A stretch of DNA of 64,000 nt from Anarhynchus alexandrinus. Lineage: Eukaryota > Chordata > Aves > Charadriiformes > Charadriidae. Within the stretch, counting starts at the first letter, position 1. Every line of letters begins with the position of its first letter. The DNA is taken from the NCBI GenBank assembly GCA_008711295.1, contig VUYV01000149.1, positions 434,001 through 498,000 of the forward strand, written 5' to 3'. The position numbers and the translations under genes were made by a program. A model generated the notes under the pieces. The model searched no databases. It was given only the letters and a program-made list of their open reading frames with translations, and had not been told where the DNA came from. Shown here one piece after another: positions 1-11,278 of the stretch.

Positions 1-619
1 TCAGTGTGAGGGCAGTTTAGGTATAGCCCTCTGAGGTTCAAAAAAAACTGAAAAAATGAATAGTGGGAAGGCAAATGGATCGAATTTATAGAGTAGTTCA
101 AAAGCCGTCATGATTCATTTTTCTGATTGGCATTGGAGATGAGGGAAAATGGGGAATAGCCCACTTCTTTACAGGTGCGCTTGGGAGGAGAGCTTGCCCT
201 TGAAGGAGTTACAAAAGAGCGAGAGGAGCATTTTCTTAATGCATTCAGTAAGTACCCTATTAACCGCAGCAGAATTTCACTCGGACTTCATAAATGAGGG
301 CACAGCTCCTCAGATGCTATAGGCTGAATGCTATTTGTTCGGGATCATGGCAGCATTAATGGAGGAAGACAAATGTATGGGAACGCTCTAAAATTACAGT
401 GCAACTATTAAGTTATAATCTTAGCGCTTAGCATAAGCATTATTCTAGGCACCCCAGGTAATTCTTTGCTTAAACAATGCAACAAATGGACAAATACTTG
501 GACGTTTTTTGCAATTTTTCTAGCAGTTTCAAGTCATTACCTTAGTTTGGAAGTTTGGGTGACAAATCGGAGCGCCATGAGTCTCCTTGTGCTCGTCTCA
601 CTTCAGTCCTGTGTTGCCC

Positions 620-620
620 N
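620..620. other. Undetermined base (N)
   Basis: A single N sits in otherwise ordinary sequence. It is either an unresolved base call or a heterozygous site. Confidence 0.95.
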
Positions 621-674
621 TTCCCCAGCACAGGGTCCGAATTTAAAGGAATGATGATTCCTTTTTGAGCCACC

Positions 675-754
675 GGTGGGTTTTTGGTGGTGGTGGGTTT
701 TTTTGGTGGTGTTTGGTTTTGGTTGTTTGCTGTTTTGTTTTGTTGTTTTTTTTT
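675..754. repeat. T/G-rich low-complexity tract
   Basis: The + strand runs as T blocks broken by GG or GGTGG for 80 bases and ends in a T run before 755. Similar tracts recur at 6790-6829 and 50936-50990. A frame of 80 codons on the minus strand here (lysine-, asparagine- and proline-rich) is a product of this composition, not a gene. Confidence 0.85.
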
Positions 755-1001
755 AATTACACCCTGAAGTGTTTTTGCATTCATTAAAAAAAACCCAACA
801 CCTAAAGTAGAAGAGAATTATTGCATTAATCACCGTTCTGCTTTGCAAGTGGGGTCACGAGTGTTGGATGGCTCTGCATGGATAGCAGAGGTCGTCCCGC
901 CTGACGTTTGTAGTCTTATGGTACCACAGCCAAAATATATACCTTTTCTTGAACTGTAGTCCCGCAGTTGACTTTTAGCCCATGAAAACCTTGGTGTCAA
1001 G

Positions 1002-1050
1002 GTACCTAAAGATGAGTGCCTAAAGATGGAGTACCTAAAGATGAGTGCCT
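1002..1050. repeat. Short tandem repeat, 29-bp period, 1.7 copies
   Basis: A 29-base unit beginning GTACCTAAAGATGAGTGCCT (1002-1030) is repeated for 20 bases at 1031-1050 without mismatch. Inside the unit, CTAAAGATG recurs, so the segment looks like nested slippage. CCTTGGTG flanks it on both sides (989-996 and 1048-1055). Confidence 0.85.
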
Positions 1051-1194
1051 TGGTGAAAATCACTCCTGTTACTGAGCGATAATGGATTATAAGGGTAGAA
1101 CAGCAAGGAAGAGTCTGGCCAAAGTCAGAACCTGTTCTTTTCACTGTGCAGATCGCTTAGGGTTTGCTTAAAGAAAAACCTCAAAAAACTTTAA

Positions 1195-1468
1195 AGCCGC
1201 CCCCCTTTCCTACAAAAGCGCGGTGTAAATTTGGAAAACTGTTGAAGCGTTCAGGTGCGCTCACCCGCTGAGTTTGTGCGCGCCTCACGCGATGGCGCGG
1301 CAGGCCCCGCGCCCTGGCCTTTCCCTTTGTTCTATTGTTTTCTCAGGTCAGTGAGTTGTGGCGGCGAGCGGGGCGAGGGCGAGGGCGGGCTGACAGAGCG
1401 CACCCCGGCGCGCGGGTCACTGCCCTACGGCGGGCAGGTGGGAAACGCCCCGCGGAGCGGCACGGTTA
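1195..1468. promoter_or_regulatory. CpG island, candidate alternative promoter or 5' exon
   Basis: About 31 CpG dinucleotides can be counted by eye in these 270 bases. The flanks have few, and most of the window is AT-rich and CpG-poor. The densest part is 1250-1320 and 1361-1460. Such compact CpG islands in vertebrates usually mark transcription starts. No clear TATA box is placed for it. An acceptor-like signal (pyrimidine tract 1318-1345 then CAG at 1344-1346) and donor-like signals (CAG/GTGGGA with GT at 1438, AG/GTAGGT with GT at 1589) lie in or beside it, so a non-coding exon here is possible. The open frame at 1255-1473 (72 codons) has no recognisable content. The CpG island itself is seen directly; promoter function is inferred. 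Confidence 0.7.
1370..1389 (+). other. G-quadruplex motif in the CpG island
   Basis: Four G runs (GGGG, GGG, GGG, GGG) are separated by CGA, CGA and C. This fits the standard four-run motif with loops of 1-3 bases. It sits within the densest CpG stretch on the + strand. Confidence 0.6.
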
Positions 1469-1474
1469 GTTAAG

Positions 1475-4400
1475 AGTTCAGAACAATTGCTTTGCAGACT
1501 TAAGAAATCATATGCTGAGGGAAACCGTAGAAGTGAATTGTCGGTGATTATCCCGGTGTTACGGGCGCAGCAGAGGAGGGACGCAGAGGTAGGTGGGTGC
1601 TGCCCCAGCAGGTTACATCTGCCTTTTTCTGGTGCTGGCCTCGGCCGTCGCTAATGCTTCGAAGCTCTAGGTGCTGAAGGAGTCTACAAATAATTTTTTA
1701 AAACTACAAGATAGCTTAGGAAAAAGGTATAAATGTGTCGTTGGTTTTGTTCCCAAGGCCGTCTCTGTGATTGCGTTACACCTTCTGGTCCTTGGCCTGC
1801 TTATAAACATGAACGCTCGTCTGCTCCAACCCACAAAGTAAAAACCATAACCCGAAACGACAGAAGTGAACTGTCATCCAAACCCGTCATGCACACTGCA
1901 TCATAAAATGGATATGATGTTGTGTTACCAGAGAAATGGGAGCAGTTTTAGCTGAGTAAGTGTATGGGCTGTGCAAAGATCAGCTCTGGTTTCTTCAGCG
2001 AGTTGTTCCTGCTGCTTTGGTTTTGTTTAATGCTATAGTGTAGCTGAAATCATTTGCTTAAATATGAAATATTAGATGGCAGAATTCATTAAACTCAAAT
2101 TGTCTTATTGACTCTTTTAAAGTGACCTCTCAGTAGAGGACAAAGAATACACCCAGTGCGTTTACATGCGTGTGCGCTACTGTTCCAAAATACCGTATAC
2201 AAGATGAGAATAAGCCTGTATTAATGCATGTGTTGAATGTTAAATAAATGTCTTGGAAGAAACAGAGATTTTTTTTGCCTTCAGCCCTGAAGAGTGTGCA
2301 CGGTAAGAGATCTGGAGAGTTTGAAATGATTTAAAAATAACCCGTGACGATAGCTGTTTCAGCATTACCAACATACAAAGACTCTTAAGGTGAAATCAGT
2401 GTTTGGTTTTTTTTTTCCCCAAACGTAGATGTTATTTTTAATTCCTGATGTTAATCCTATTTAACAAGGATATCAGTGTGGCATATTTTGCCATGAGATG
2501 CTGGCAGTGCTTTCTGCTGCCCCACTTTTCCGGAGGTATTGATGCTGACGTTAATGTTGCTGCAGCCAGCAGCTCAAAATTATGGAGAAAAATAGGCGTT
2601 TCTTCTTGCTGTGCCGGGGCAATCGATACCATTTCCCGGATGTAAAAATCTTTACGTCTCTCCTGTTTTGCTCCTCTCTCCTATAAATCTTCCCGTGCTC
2701 AGCAGCTGCTACGAGGGACACCTCACCTTGCTGTATGGACGTGGAACGTCCCTTCAGGGATGATGCCAGCCATGCTCTTATGAGTCACTTGCAGCCACTG
2801 TTTACTGTGCGAGGGTGACTGCTGGCATCCTTCCCCAGGGAATCAGCCCAGCGCTTTTGCAAGCCTGTCATCTTTTCTAGCTAGTCATGTTCGTGTAGTG
2901 ACAGCAAACTGCATTTTAAATGAGGTATTTAAAATTAATGCCCCAAATCTGGGACCCAGTTTGGAATCCCCTAGATTTCTTGTTTGATTGGGTCACTATT
3001 TCGTTACGATTTAGTGAGACCTTCCTCCTCTCTTACTATTCTTTTGAGCAGTTTTAACTTGCATTGTTGCTTAAAAGTCCTGGATTTTGGGGGAGGGGAC
3101 TACTTCAGTCTTCCTAGATGTCTTAAAGGATTCAGTTGCATGAGGTTGCCATGATATTTTTAAGAAGCAATTTTTGTATTTGAATTTGGGAGGCGGAAGG
3201 AGGGGAATAGACTTAAGCCTGTTTTCGTTTTGAAACACTTTGAAAAAGTTCATTCTATTGTTAAAAATTGATAGCACTGCCTGGGACTCTACGTGAAAGT
3301 TGTGGTAGCCACCTTGGATTAACAAGTGACTGGTGGTGGCTGACAGAAATAAAATCCTGCTTCTTGCTGACGGTGCGATGTGAGCAAAAAGCCTAAGGTA
3401 CGTGTAGTGATGCAGGCACAGGGACCTCTGCCTGGCACCTCTTGGCTGCTGGGGGAACAGGTTTGAGCCGCATTTGCTGAAGTTGCTGTCTCTCATACCA
3501 GGGAATTCCCCCTCCAAAAAGGGCATTCCCAATGTAGCAGTATAACATTGTTTAATTAATTAGTTAGGGTGGGGTTTTCTTCCCATTTGTTAGGTATATA
3601 TTATTTTAAAATTATCTCTTTCACTACTTTTAGCATAGTAGAAACCAGAAAAAAAGTCCAAAATTAATTCTTGTATGCACAGGAGCTTTCTGAAGTTCCT
3701 TAGTTTTACTCCAGAAAGGGGGTCAGATGTTCAGTAGAAGGGGCCTGCAAACCTCCTGGGGCCAGAAGAGGGCCGGGCGAGCAGAGCCTGGGGAACCTGG
3801 TCACACATCCTCGCTTCTGAGCTCTCAACCACTGGGGAAATGCAAAGCGTGTTAGGAGAGATGGGTGTTCAGTTTAGGACACCTGCCATGAGAAGAGTGC
3901 ATTCTAGCAGGTTATAAGTAGCAAACAAAATAAATTTGCTCATATATGTATGTAATCTCAAGGAGGCATTTATTCATATTACAAATTATCCATGTTTTCT
4001 TCTGTTATTGAATAATTGCATGTGTTGGTGTGAGTGGTCAATGATGACAGAATTGTTGCTCTGATAAATTTATGTTAATTGAGTTATTAAAACGTGATTG
4101 TTTCAAGGCAAAGCATTAAACTCCATGTACAAAAGCTAAAACTGATTTTCTCTTCTTAATCCCCCCAATGTGCTCAAGCTTGTGGGCAAAGTGGCGTATC
4201 CATTCGTTTGCTCTGTGTAAGTAACAGCATTTATTCTGGGAAATCTCTAGTGAGATACGGAGAACTGGAAGAAGCTATAAACCATTTCTGCATTCTTTAG
4301 TATGCACGACTTAGACGCAAACGTATACCCTGCTAGGAGTATGTGTTTTCCATATTTAAAATTCAGTACACCGTTCGTACTTGTGGACTTTTCCATATCT

Positions 4401-6340
4401 CAGTTTATGCTTATAGACAACCTGAAACAATTAATGCCAAAGTTGCATTCTAATTTCATACAAAGCCATTCTTTGTTCAAATTTCTTCACCTGCTTCCAT
4501 CGTCCTTTGACTCTATCAGTTTTTTCCTGATAAGTATTTCCTTTATTGCTCGTTTGTCTTTTGCTCTGCATCTGGTATTTTTTCCTATTCTAATCCTTCA
4601 CGGAGGTCTTTCTCAGAGAGCTCTACTTTTGAATTGCTTGTGAAATCATCCTGGTGGCCTCAGGCAGTTCCTCTTTTATTAACAGCGATTCCTCTTCCAC
4701 CCAAAGTCTTTTGCGAAGACCGTGTACTTTCTGGTATTGATCAGGTCACGTGTTGGGCATTTGTCCTATTTGAACTTGGGCCTTTTGGCAGCACTGTGTC
4801 TTCTTTATCTGCTTAGGTTGCTCTATAGAATGGTGGTGATCAATTTAATACTATTTGTACAAAAGGTTGATTGTGACTGCATTAAGTATTAAATCTTGGC
4901 AACAGATTTAATGCTGACTGTTAAAGGCAAATACTTCAGCGTGACTCTAAATAAGTATACTCGAGATATGAAATACAACTGATGCAATTGAGCTAGGTGT
5001 AGCGAGTGAGTAACTAGATGGTCTTCTGTAAATGTATGTACCAGTTTCCCATTGAAACTATTTTAAGACCAGCATTTATCTTTAAACTTAGCTTGTGGCT
5101 TTAAAAAAAAAAAAAAAACAAACCCAAATTTAACAGTGATTTTGATACCATCTAAAATTATACCAGTTTTTATTTCTGAATCTTTGAAGAAACAAATTAA
5201 AGTTGTTCTTTGCTGGAAGGGCTTTCAAGAAAAATATTTTTGCAAAAAAAGAATTTTGGAAACTTCTGCCACTTTTCACTGCATGAGATAATTGATGCTA
5301 AAATGTACAGGCTGAAGGTCAGGATTTCATATGATGGGAAAGACTGGCTACTTGCGTTGATGTTTTCAGACATACAAGAATTGTTTTTTGTTAAGTTCTC
5401 TCTCCTGGCTTAATGCTTATTTTATTCAACTCAGTGCTGAAATGTCTATTTCCTCCTTAAGCAAGATAATTTAAATTTTGAGTTTTGGGCATATCACAAG
5501 AATTTTAAATACTTTCTAGCAAAGATGTGTTAATTTAACATTCAATGTTTACGACAGTCTTTTACCTGATAAAGTTCTATAATATTGTTAAAATTAATGG
5601 ATTTTGGTGCTTTGATTCTCTAATCTACTCTAAGAATCTATCTAATCTAAGAAATCACCATGTAATTATTGAAAAAAACCCCTAGTTGTTAAAAGACTTT
5701 AATATCATTGTCGTTGCTTTTGTAGGGAAAGGCTGAAGGTGATAAGGTATAATGATATGAGCAGATACTCACTTTTCAACTTAAAATACCTTTGTTCAAA
5801 GTTAACTGTCTCCTTCTTAAGGCTTCATTATACTTATTCAAAAGTGCTCAAGACAGTTTTGGTTTTGAGCACTAGGAGGAACTCTGGAATAGCAAATTAT
5901 AGAACCTTAATTAATTGGACTGAGTTCATTGCGTAAAGCAAAGTAAGCCAGACAGCGGTTCTGCGACTCAACAGAGACATACTCGTAAGAGTTCTTTACA
6001 AATCAAAGTTTATGGTGGGAACTTTGTTCCTGCCCGAACATCAGTGCTCTTCCTTTCCCATTCAGTGTCCAACATCAAAAAAGACATAATCCTCAAAAAT
6101 GTATAAGGTTAAAATTAAAGGAAAAAATAATGGCTTTACAGTAGCCAAATGTGTTTAAAAATAGCACGGTCTGTCGAACATCGGAAGCATTATCACTTGT
6201 AAAGCCCAGTAAGCCAAAGCAAGCGCTAGGAAGTGAAAGTACGGTAGCGCCCTCTAGAACGTCGGCGATCGAAGGATTTAAACACATTTCTATTCAGTAT
6301 GAACTGCGTGAGCATTTAGAGCCCGTGTTGGCAAGAGTAA
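1475..6340. other. Gene-free stretch: unique AT-rich sequence
   Basis: No gene, RNA gene or clear transposon copy was recognised. A donor-like AG/GTAGGT lies at 1587-1592, just after the CpG island. A run of 16 A residues lies at 5103-5118. The frames at 3071-3532 (minus, 153 codons) and 4302-4643 (plus, 113 codons) are the longest here. The second overlaps a pyrimidine-rich stretch that gives a run of F, L, S and I codons. Confidence 0.6.
5103..5118 (+). repeat. Poly(A) run of 16
   Basis: Sixteen consecutive A residues are followed by CAAACCC. No retroposed sequence was recognised upstream of it, so it is treated as a simple homopolymer. Confidence 0.8.
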
Positions 6341-6342
6341 AG

Positions 6343-6360
6343 GCTAGATGATCGTCTAGC
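6343..6360. other. 18-bp near-palindrome
   Basis: GCTAGATGATCGTCTAGC can fold on itself with a GATC centre and one T-G wobble pair. It lies about 100 bases before a pair of TAATTA-bearing direct repeats. Function is unknown. Confidence 0.7.
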
Positions 6361-6445
6361 GATGAAGTGCTAGGCTCACTACGGAGTCACCTTAACTGAA
6401 AAGCCAAATGCTGGTTTATTCAGTAATCCAACAACTCATTACAGG

Positions 6446-6784
6446 GAGTTGGCAAGCAGAGCTAATTAATAAGCATGTCCATGTCTCTTCCGAGGTGAAC
6501 ACCTGACCTTCTATTTAATATTGAGTCAGTATGTGTAAGTAAGGTGAGCTGGCAGGCAAAATTAATTAATACATTCATTCGGTTTATCAAAGGCTCCAGC
6601 CATCTTATATAGCTCATGCTGAGCCGGGAGATACTTACCAGGAAAGGTAATGACAAATTGTACGCTGCACCAGGTTTTGTTTCTATTTGGCTGTTATTCT
6701 ACAGGGTGTAGAAGGAGCCCAGGTCACGCAAAAGGAGTCGACCATTAGCGTGATCTTCTCTGCAGTAGGTCTAATTAATATAGG
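6446..6784. promoter_or_regulatory. Cluster of three TAATTA sites with a spaced direct repeat; candidate regulatory element
   Basis: TAATTA, the core of many homeodomain sites, occurs at 6463-6468, 6563-6568 and 6772-6777. The first two lie at the same place in a 26-base direct repeat (6446-6471 and 6546-6571) that starts GAGYTGGCARGCA. The copies match at 21 of 26 positions and all five differences are transitions. Between them lies AGGTGAACACCTGACCTT (6494-6511), which carries half-sites resembling E-box or nuclear-receptor motifs. The repeat and sites are seen directly; enhancer activity is inferred. Confidence 0.4.
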
Positions 6785-6789
6785 AAAAC

Positions 6790-6829
6790 TTTTTTGGAGT
6801 TTGGGGTGGTTTTTTGTTGGGTTTTTTGG
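6790..6829. repeat. T/G-rich low-complexity tract
   Basis: T runs alternate with GG or GGGG over 40 bases, in the same style as 675-754. The open frames that cross it are not supported as coding. Confidence 0.75.
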
Positions 6830-9800
6830 CTTCATGCTTCAGATAAAATTGTATTCCCAGATGCAGCCCTTCAAGCATCTGGAGGTAACTGTGGGTTTGT
6901 AAGTACTATCAGCAGTATGATAGCAGAGTCCTTAACAGGCTGTAGACTTCCTGGAAGAAAACATGATCCTGTAATAAATGCTCTTCTTAATAGGCAATGG
7001 TATTGCCCAATATTTATTCAGGTGAGCTCCTCTGTACAACGGGGCTAGGTCCAAGGTGCCAGTGGCTCACTAGGGAGGAGAAAAAGAGTTTGTTTTTCCA
7101 GAAGGGGGTTTATCTGTCAAACAAGAGGATGGAATAGGCCTGACCTTTACCTACAACTGTGTTTATCATCAAAAGACACGATATTGCTTGAAGTTATTAC
7201 GCGAGAGTTCGGTCACTTGGATTTACTTTTCAGCTGGGAATGTGTTGCAATTTACTGCTTGAGTTTGCTGTTCATACTCGTCCTTCTGGGCAGTGTACTC
7301 GGAGTGTCATTCTAATCCTTTAGGGGGGAGGAAAAATATAGTGTTTCTGTGGACTGAAACTTCTTATTTAACAATTTGACCTTTCTGTAAACCTGAATCA
7401 GCAACTGATAAATGCCACCTTGACATCACCTGAAGAGCTGACACCTTTATTTCAGCTATTCTAATAAAAGAATCCTAAATGACCAAGTTGCCTAAATAAA
7501 GCACTGGGAGTGCTAGGCCAGCAGACTTGAAGGAAAATTTTTAGCTATGGGTTAATTGTATCAAAAGTATGTCTGACAAGGGTAAAACGGATCTTCCTCA
7601 GTGTCACATTAATGGTATCCACCATCCTGGAAAATTGTTTCTTGCTTCCAGTTTGACTTCTGATGTCCCAGGACAAATACGCATTTTTTTCTTCAATTCA
7701 GGTGTGTGTGTTTACAGGGCCATGTTTAGATTGAGTGAAAATTTAATCCTTCACTCAGAATGTCTTCTGTAAACATGGATAATGCTAATAATTTTGTGTA
7801 TATGATGTTGTTATAGTGTCTGATCACAGTTACTCCTCTCTTTCCTTCCATCTTTTGGCAACCTCCCCCCCAAATCTTAATATGCAGCAATGATAATCTT
7901 AGAAAATAAAATTATTGAAATGCTTAAGAATCTTAGGAGCTTCTGGGAACCAAATTGAAATGAAATTTTATTAAAGCATATGTTAAAAAGAAAAAAAAAA
8001 AGGCAACCAATAGAAAACAGACCATGTTACCATTTCCAACTCACTAAACACCTGGAAATTATTTTGCTTCAAATATTGCACGAGGAGGAGGAAGACAGAA
8101 CCTATGAAGGAAAGACTCCTCTTCAATACAAAAAATGAACCACAGCTTTTCTAAAGGACATGGGATATTTAGAAGCTTGCGTTAACAAAGTCGGCTACAT
8201 TTGATGGATACCATGTTTGAAGGCACTGTCTACAAAAATATAGTTAGGCAAAGAAAGACAGAGGGGGATTTAATTTTAAATCTTATCGTGTTCAGTACTA
8301 GGAATGGATTTGTTTTTGAGCACTGCAGTGATATGTCTGCCTAAATGGGGACAGCTATGTACATTTCAAATAGTGGAAATACTGCCCTGATTTTATAAGG
8401 TAGCACTTGCTCCCAGTTGAAGTACTTGTTCTTCATAACCTCTAGCTTTTTACACAGAAAGCAAAATATTTTACTGTGGTGGTTGTATTTTTCACTCTGG
8501 CGCAGTGCAGGTTCCTTGAACAAGGTTCTGAATGAGGTTTTTTTTTTCTCGTGGAAATACTCGAGATGTTCTGCAGTCTGAAAAAGGCTGAGGGGAATTA
8601 GAACAAGAGCTGGAGATTTTATAACAGACAACAAACCAGAACCTGAAATAGCTGTAAACTGTAAGAGTTAAACTGACAGCTGGAAACCTCCTGGCAAGAA
8701 CTGTGAGGAAAAGATAATACTCGGTTAACTATGAAGTGTTTGGATGAAAAAGTGGAGCTATGGTGCATTGAGTCGGTGAAGTTGTTGCCAACCTTAACGA
8801 CCAAGCCTTAGAAGAGAAGTCTACTGGGCAGTGTGTGTTGAAGCGTGATACGGACATCCCTGATCTAGCTCCGCGTGTGCTGCTGGTGCGTGTTAGAACC
8901 AGACGTGATTCTAGTTCAGGTCATAAAAACTGTAGTGTTGCGTTACGGCTGAGTGAACAGACCCTCACCTCTAGCATGGCTGCACCAGAGAACAAGAGAA
9001 GACTTCCTGGGCAGCAGGGCAGACACTAGCGTGAGGGTTACGGCTTACCAGCAAGGCAAGGGCTGGTGGTTGAGAGCACGGCACCCTTGGGATGTCGGTT
9101 GCATTAGCATGGCTATTTCATATATTACCATGTAAGAGCAGTGCGTAACATTTGCATAGTGATGACAAATATGATTTGTTTCGAATTCAGTGTTTAATTT
9201 GTAATTTTTCTGCTGCAGTAGGATCTGGGGGTTTAATATATGTAAACCCTCATCAGCCACTGGATCAAAACATCAGTTTCCACGGTAAGAAAGAGTTCTG
9301 AATGGGACCTATGAATTAGATCACATCCAAGTGGTCATTCAGACTTTTGAACCATGGTTTTCCATTTCTATGTTTCAAAGCTCTGGCTAGCATAGAGCGT
9401 TAATTCTGAAATACGGTGTTTTGAGAAAGATCAAGGAAAGGTGTAAGGTTTGAATGCTTGATGAACGGGAGCTGTCCTGCATTGGTCAGTAACCTAATGA
9501 CAGATGTCTGCGACTGCTTTATTTCCATTTGCACTTCTATTGAGCTGTAAAATGGAAGTTAGACCCATTTACAAAATCCCTAGCAGTCCACGTGCAAGTA
9601 ATCTGCTTTAAATTTAAGAGCAAACACCTATCTTGGAGTATTTCAAAGTTCTCAAATGTGTATGACTACAACTTGGGGTAGCGTTTGGCCTAGCTGGGTA
9701 GGAACAAGCATAGATCTAGGTGTGGATAGTTCTTCTTGTCATAGATGGAAAAGGGGACTGTCTGCCATTTAGAGATCAGATTTTCATCCCATGGGATCAA

Positions 9801-10028
9801 TAGGGAGGGGGCAGTTGCATTGGTAAGATCTGCAAAAATCCACTTCAAGTGTAGGCCTTTGGAAATACTTTTCAAGTCACGGCAGCTGTCTAGTACAAGT
9901 CTAATGTGTTGTATCTGAAAAGACTTCAAAGGGAAAATGGTCAAATTATATATCTGCATGACCGTATGGCATTGGTTTCCAAGATGTTGTCATTTTTACT
10001 TTGTGGTTTTGTAGGGAATAAGAAAAGT

Positions 10029-10054
10029 GCTGGAAAACCTTAAAGTTTTCCAGC
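10029..10054. other. Perfect 10-bp stem hairpin
   Basis: GCTGGAAAAC is followed by a 6-base spacer (CTTAAA) and then its exact reverse complement GTTTTCCAGC. No T-run follows to suggest an RNA polymerase III terminator. It is too short for a typical microRNA precursor. Confidence 0.75.
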
Positions 10055-11235
10055 TTTCATAGATGCTAATTGTTAGAATGGACAAACTCAGCAATGTGGT
10101 GATTAGGAATGGCTCTCAAGAGACTTTCCTGGAAGAAGAATCTTATGTTTTGACTACTTTGTTCAGACCATATTGGCAATGATGTTTTTCATCTGTTGTT
10201 TCGAAACTAAAAGCAGTTTTACTTCCTTCTTTATTCCAAGTAACTGTTTAGTTGCCATGCAGTCTGAATTGTGGATTTATGAAGGGAAGTACTGAGATTC
10301 AGGAACGGTATATTTAAATGTACTGCTTTGCTAGCCATCACCTGCCTCTGTTTGGCCAAAATTGCCCGTGGTATGACGCCCTTCACTTCTGTCCATTGCC
10401 TTGGGTGTAAGAAGAGGGTGGCAAGCCGGTGTGGTTTTCACTGTAACTGTTCACTTAGCTGAGATTCTGAATGGTGAATTGTCGAGAAGTGCACCTGAGA
10501 GGGCTGAGGTGACTGTTCCCAGAACTTTCTGATGAAAAAGATGCCGGAAGAAAATTGTGCCTTTAATAATTCAGGAGTCTGGGTTTGGCATGAGGTGTCC
10601 TTGACATGCGTGCCGTCGATAATATTGCTTTATGTCAGAGTATGTCTGTGACAATTTTGACCTGAATGCACCTGAGGAAGCTGCAATACTCTTCTGGAAG
10701 AAGACAAAAATTGATCGTGTGATTTTCAGAATATCCACCTCTATTGGAGCTTATTGCTTCTTGAAACTGGAGAGAGATTATATAAGGTGTGCGATACAGC
10801 AGGGATTGCTCTTGAATCAGGTATTACAGTGGGGAACAGTAACGTATTTTTAGTGCCACTCAAGATTGTCCATAGCTGTTTTGTTTGAGCGTTTTAGTAT
10901 TTTGTTAGTCAAGTAGTGACATTCCTCCAGTAATATTTGATTTGAGGAGATCAGAATTCAAAGTAATTTTTACACAAACGTATATGTTATGTTCACGGCT
11001 TAAACTTGGATGTTAGGTTGTACTGAAGGGACGGCAGAAATGTCATTTTCTCCCTTACGCTAATACAGCCGTTTATCTGTTAGGTATGTGAAACATAAGT
11101 GTTGCTTTCTTTCACACACACTTCTAAGTTCTTCAGTATAGGAGAAGAATCATAAGTTTACATTTTACTGCAAAATATGGAAATATTTTTAAGAAACCGT
11201 TGTAGCAGCATTGGAAACTAGTAGGGAACGTAACC

Positions 11236-11278
11236 CTTGTGTATTATTATTAACTTGTGTGTATTATTATTATTATAA
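11236..11278. repeat. ATT microsatellite with duplicated leader
   Basis: CTTGTGTATTATTATTAA (11236-11253) is followed at once by CTTGTGTG and a longer ATT run (to 11278). It looks like one local duplication followed by slippage. Confidence 0.8.

Noticed and set aside
3071..3532. 153-codon open frame on the minus strand
   Set aside because: No domain, no homologue recognised and no exon-like borders.
4302..4643. 113-codon hydrophobic frame on the plus strand resembling a membrane protein
   Set aside because: The F/L/S/I richness follows from a pyrimidine-rich stretch. There is no signal beyond composition.
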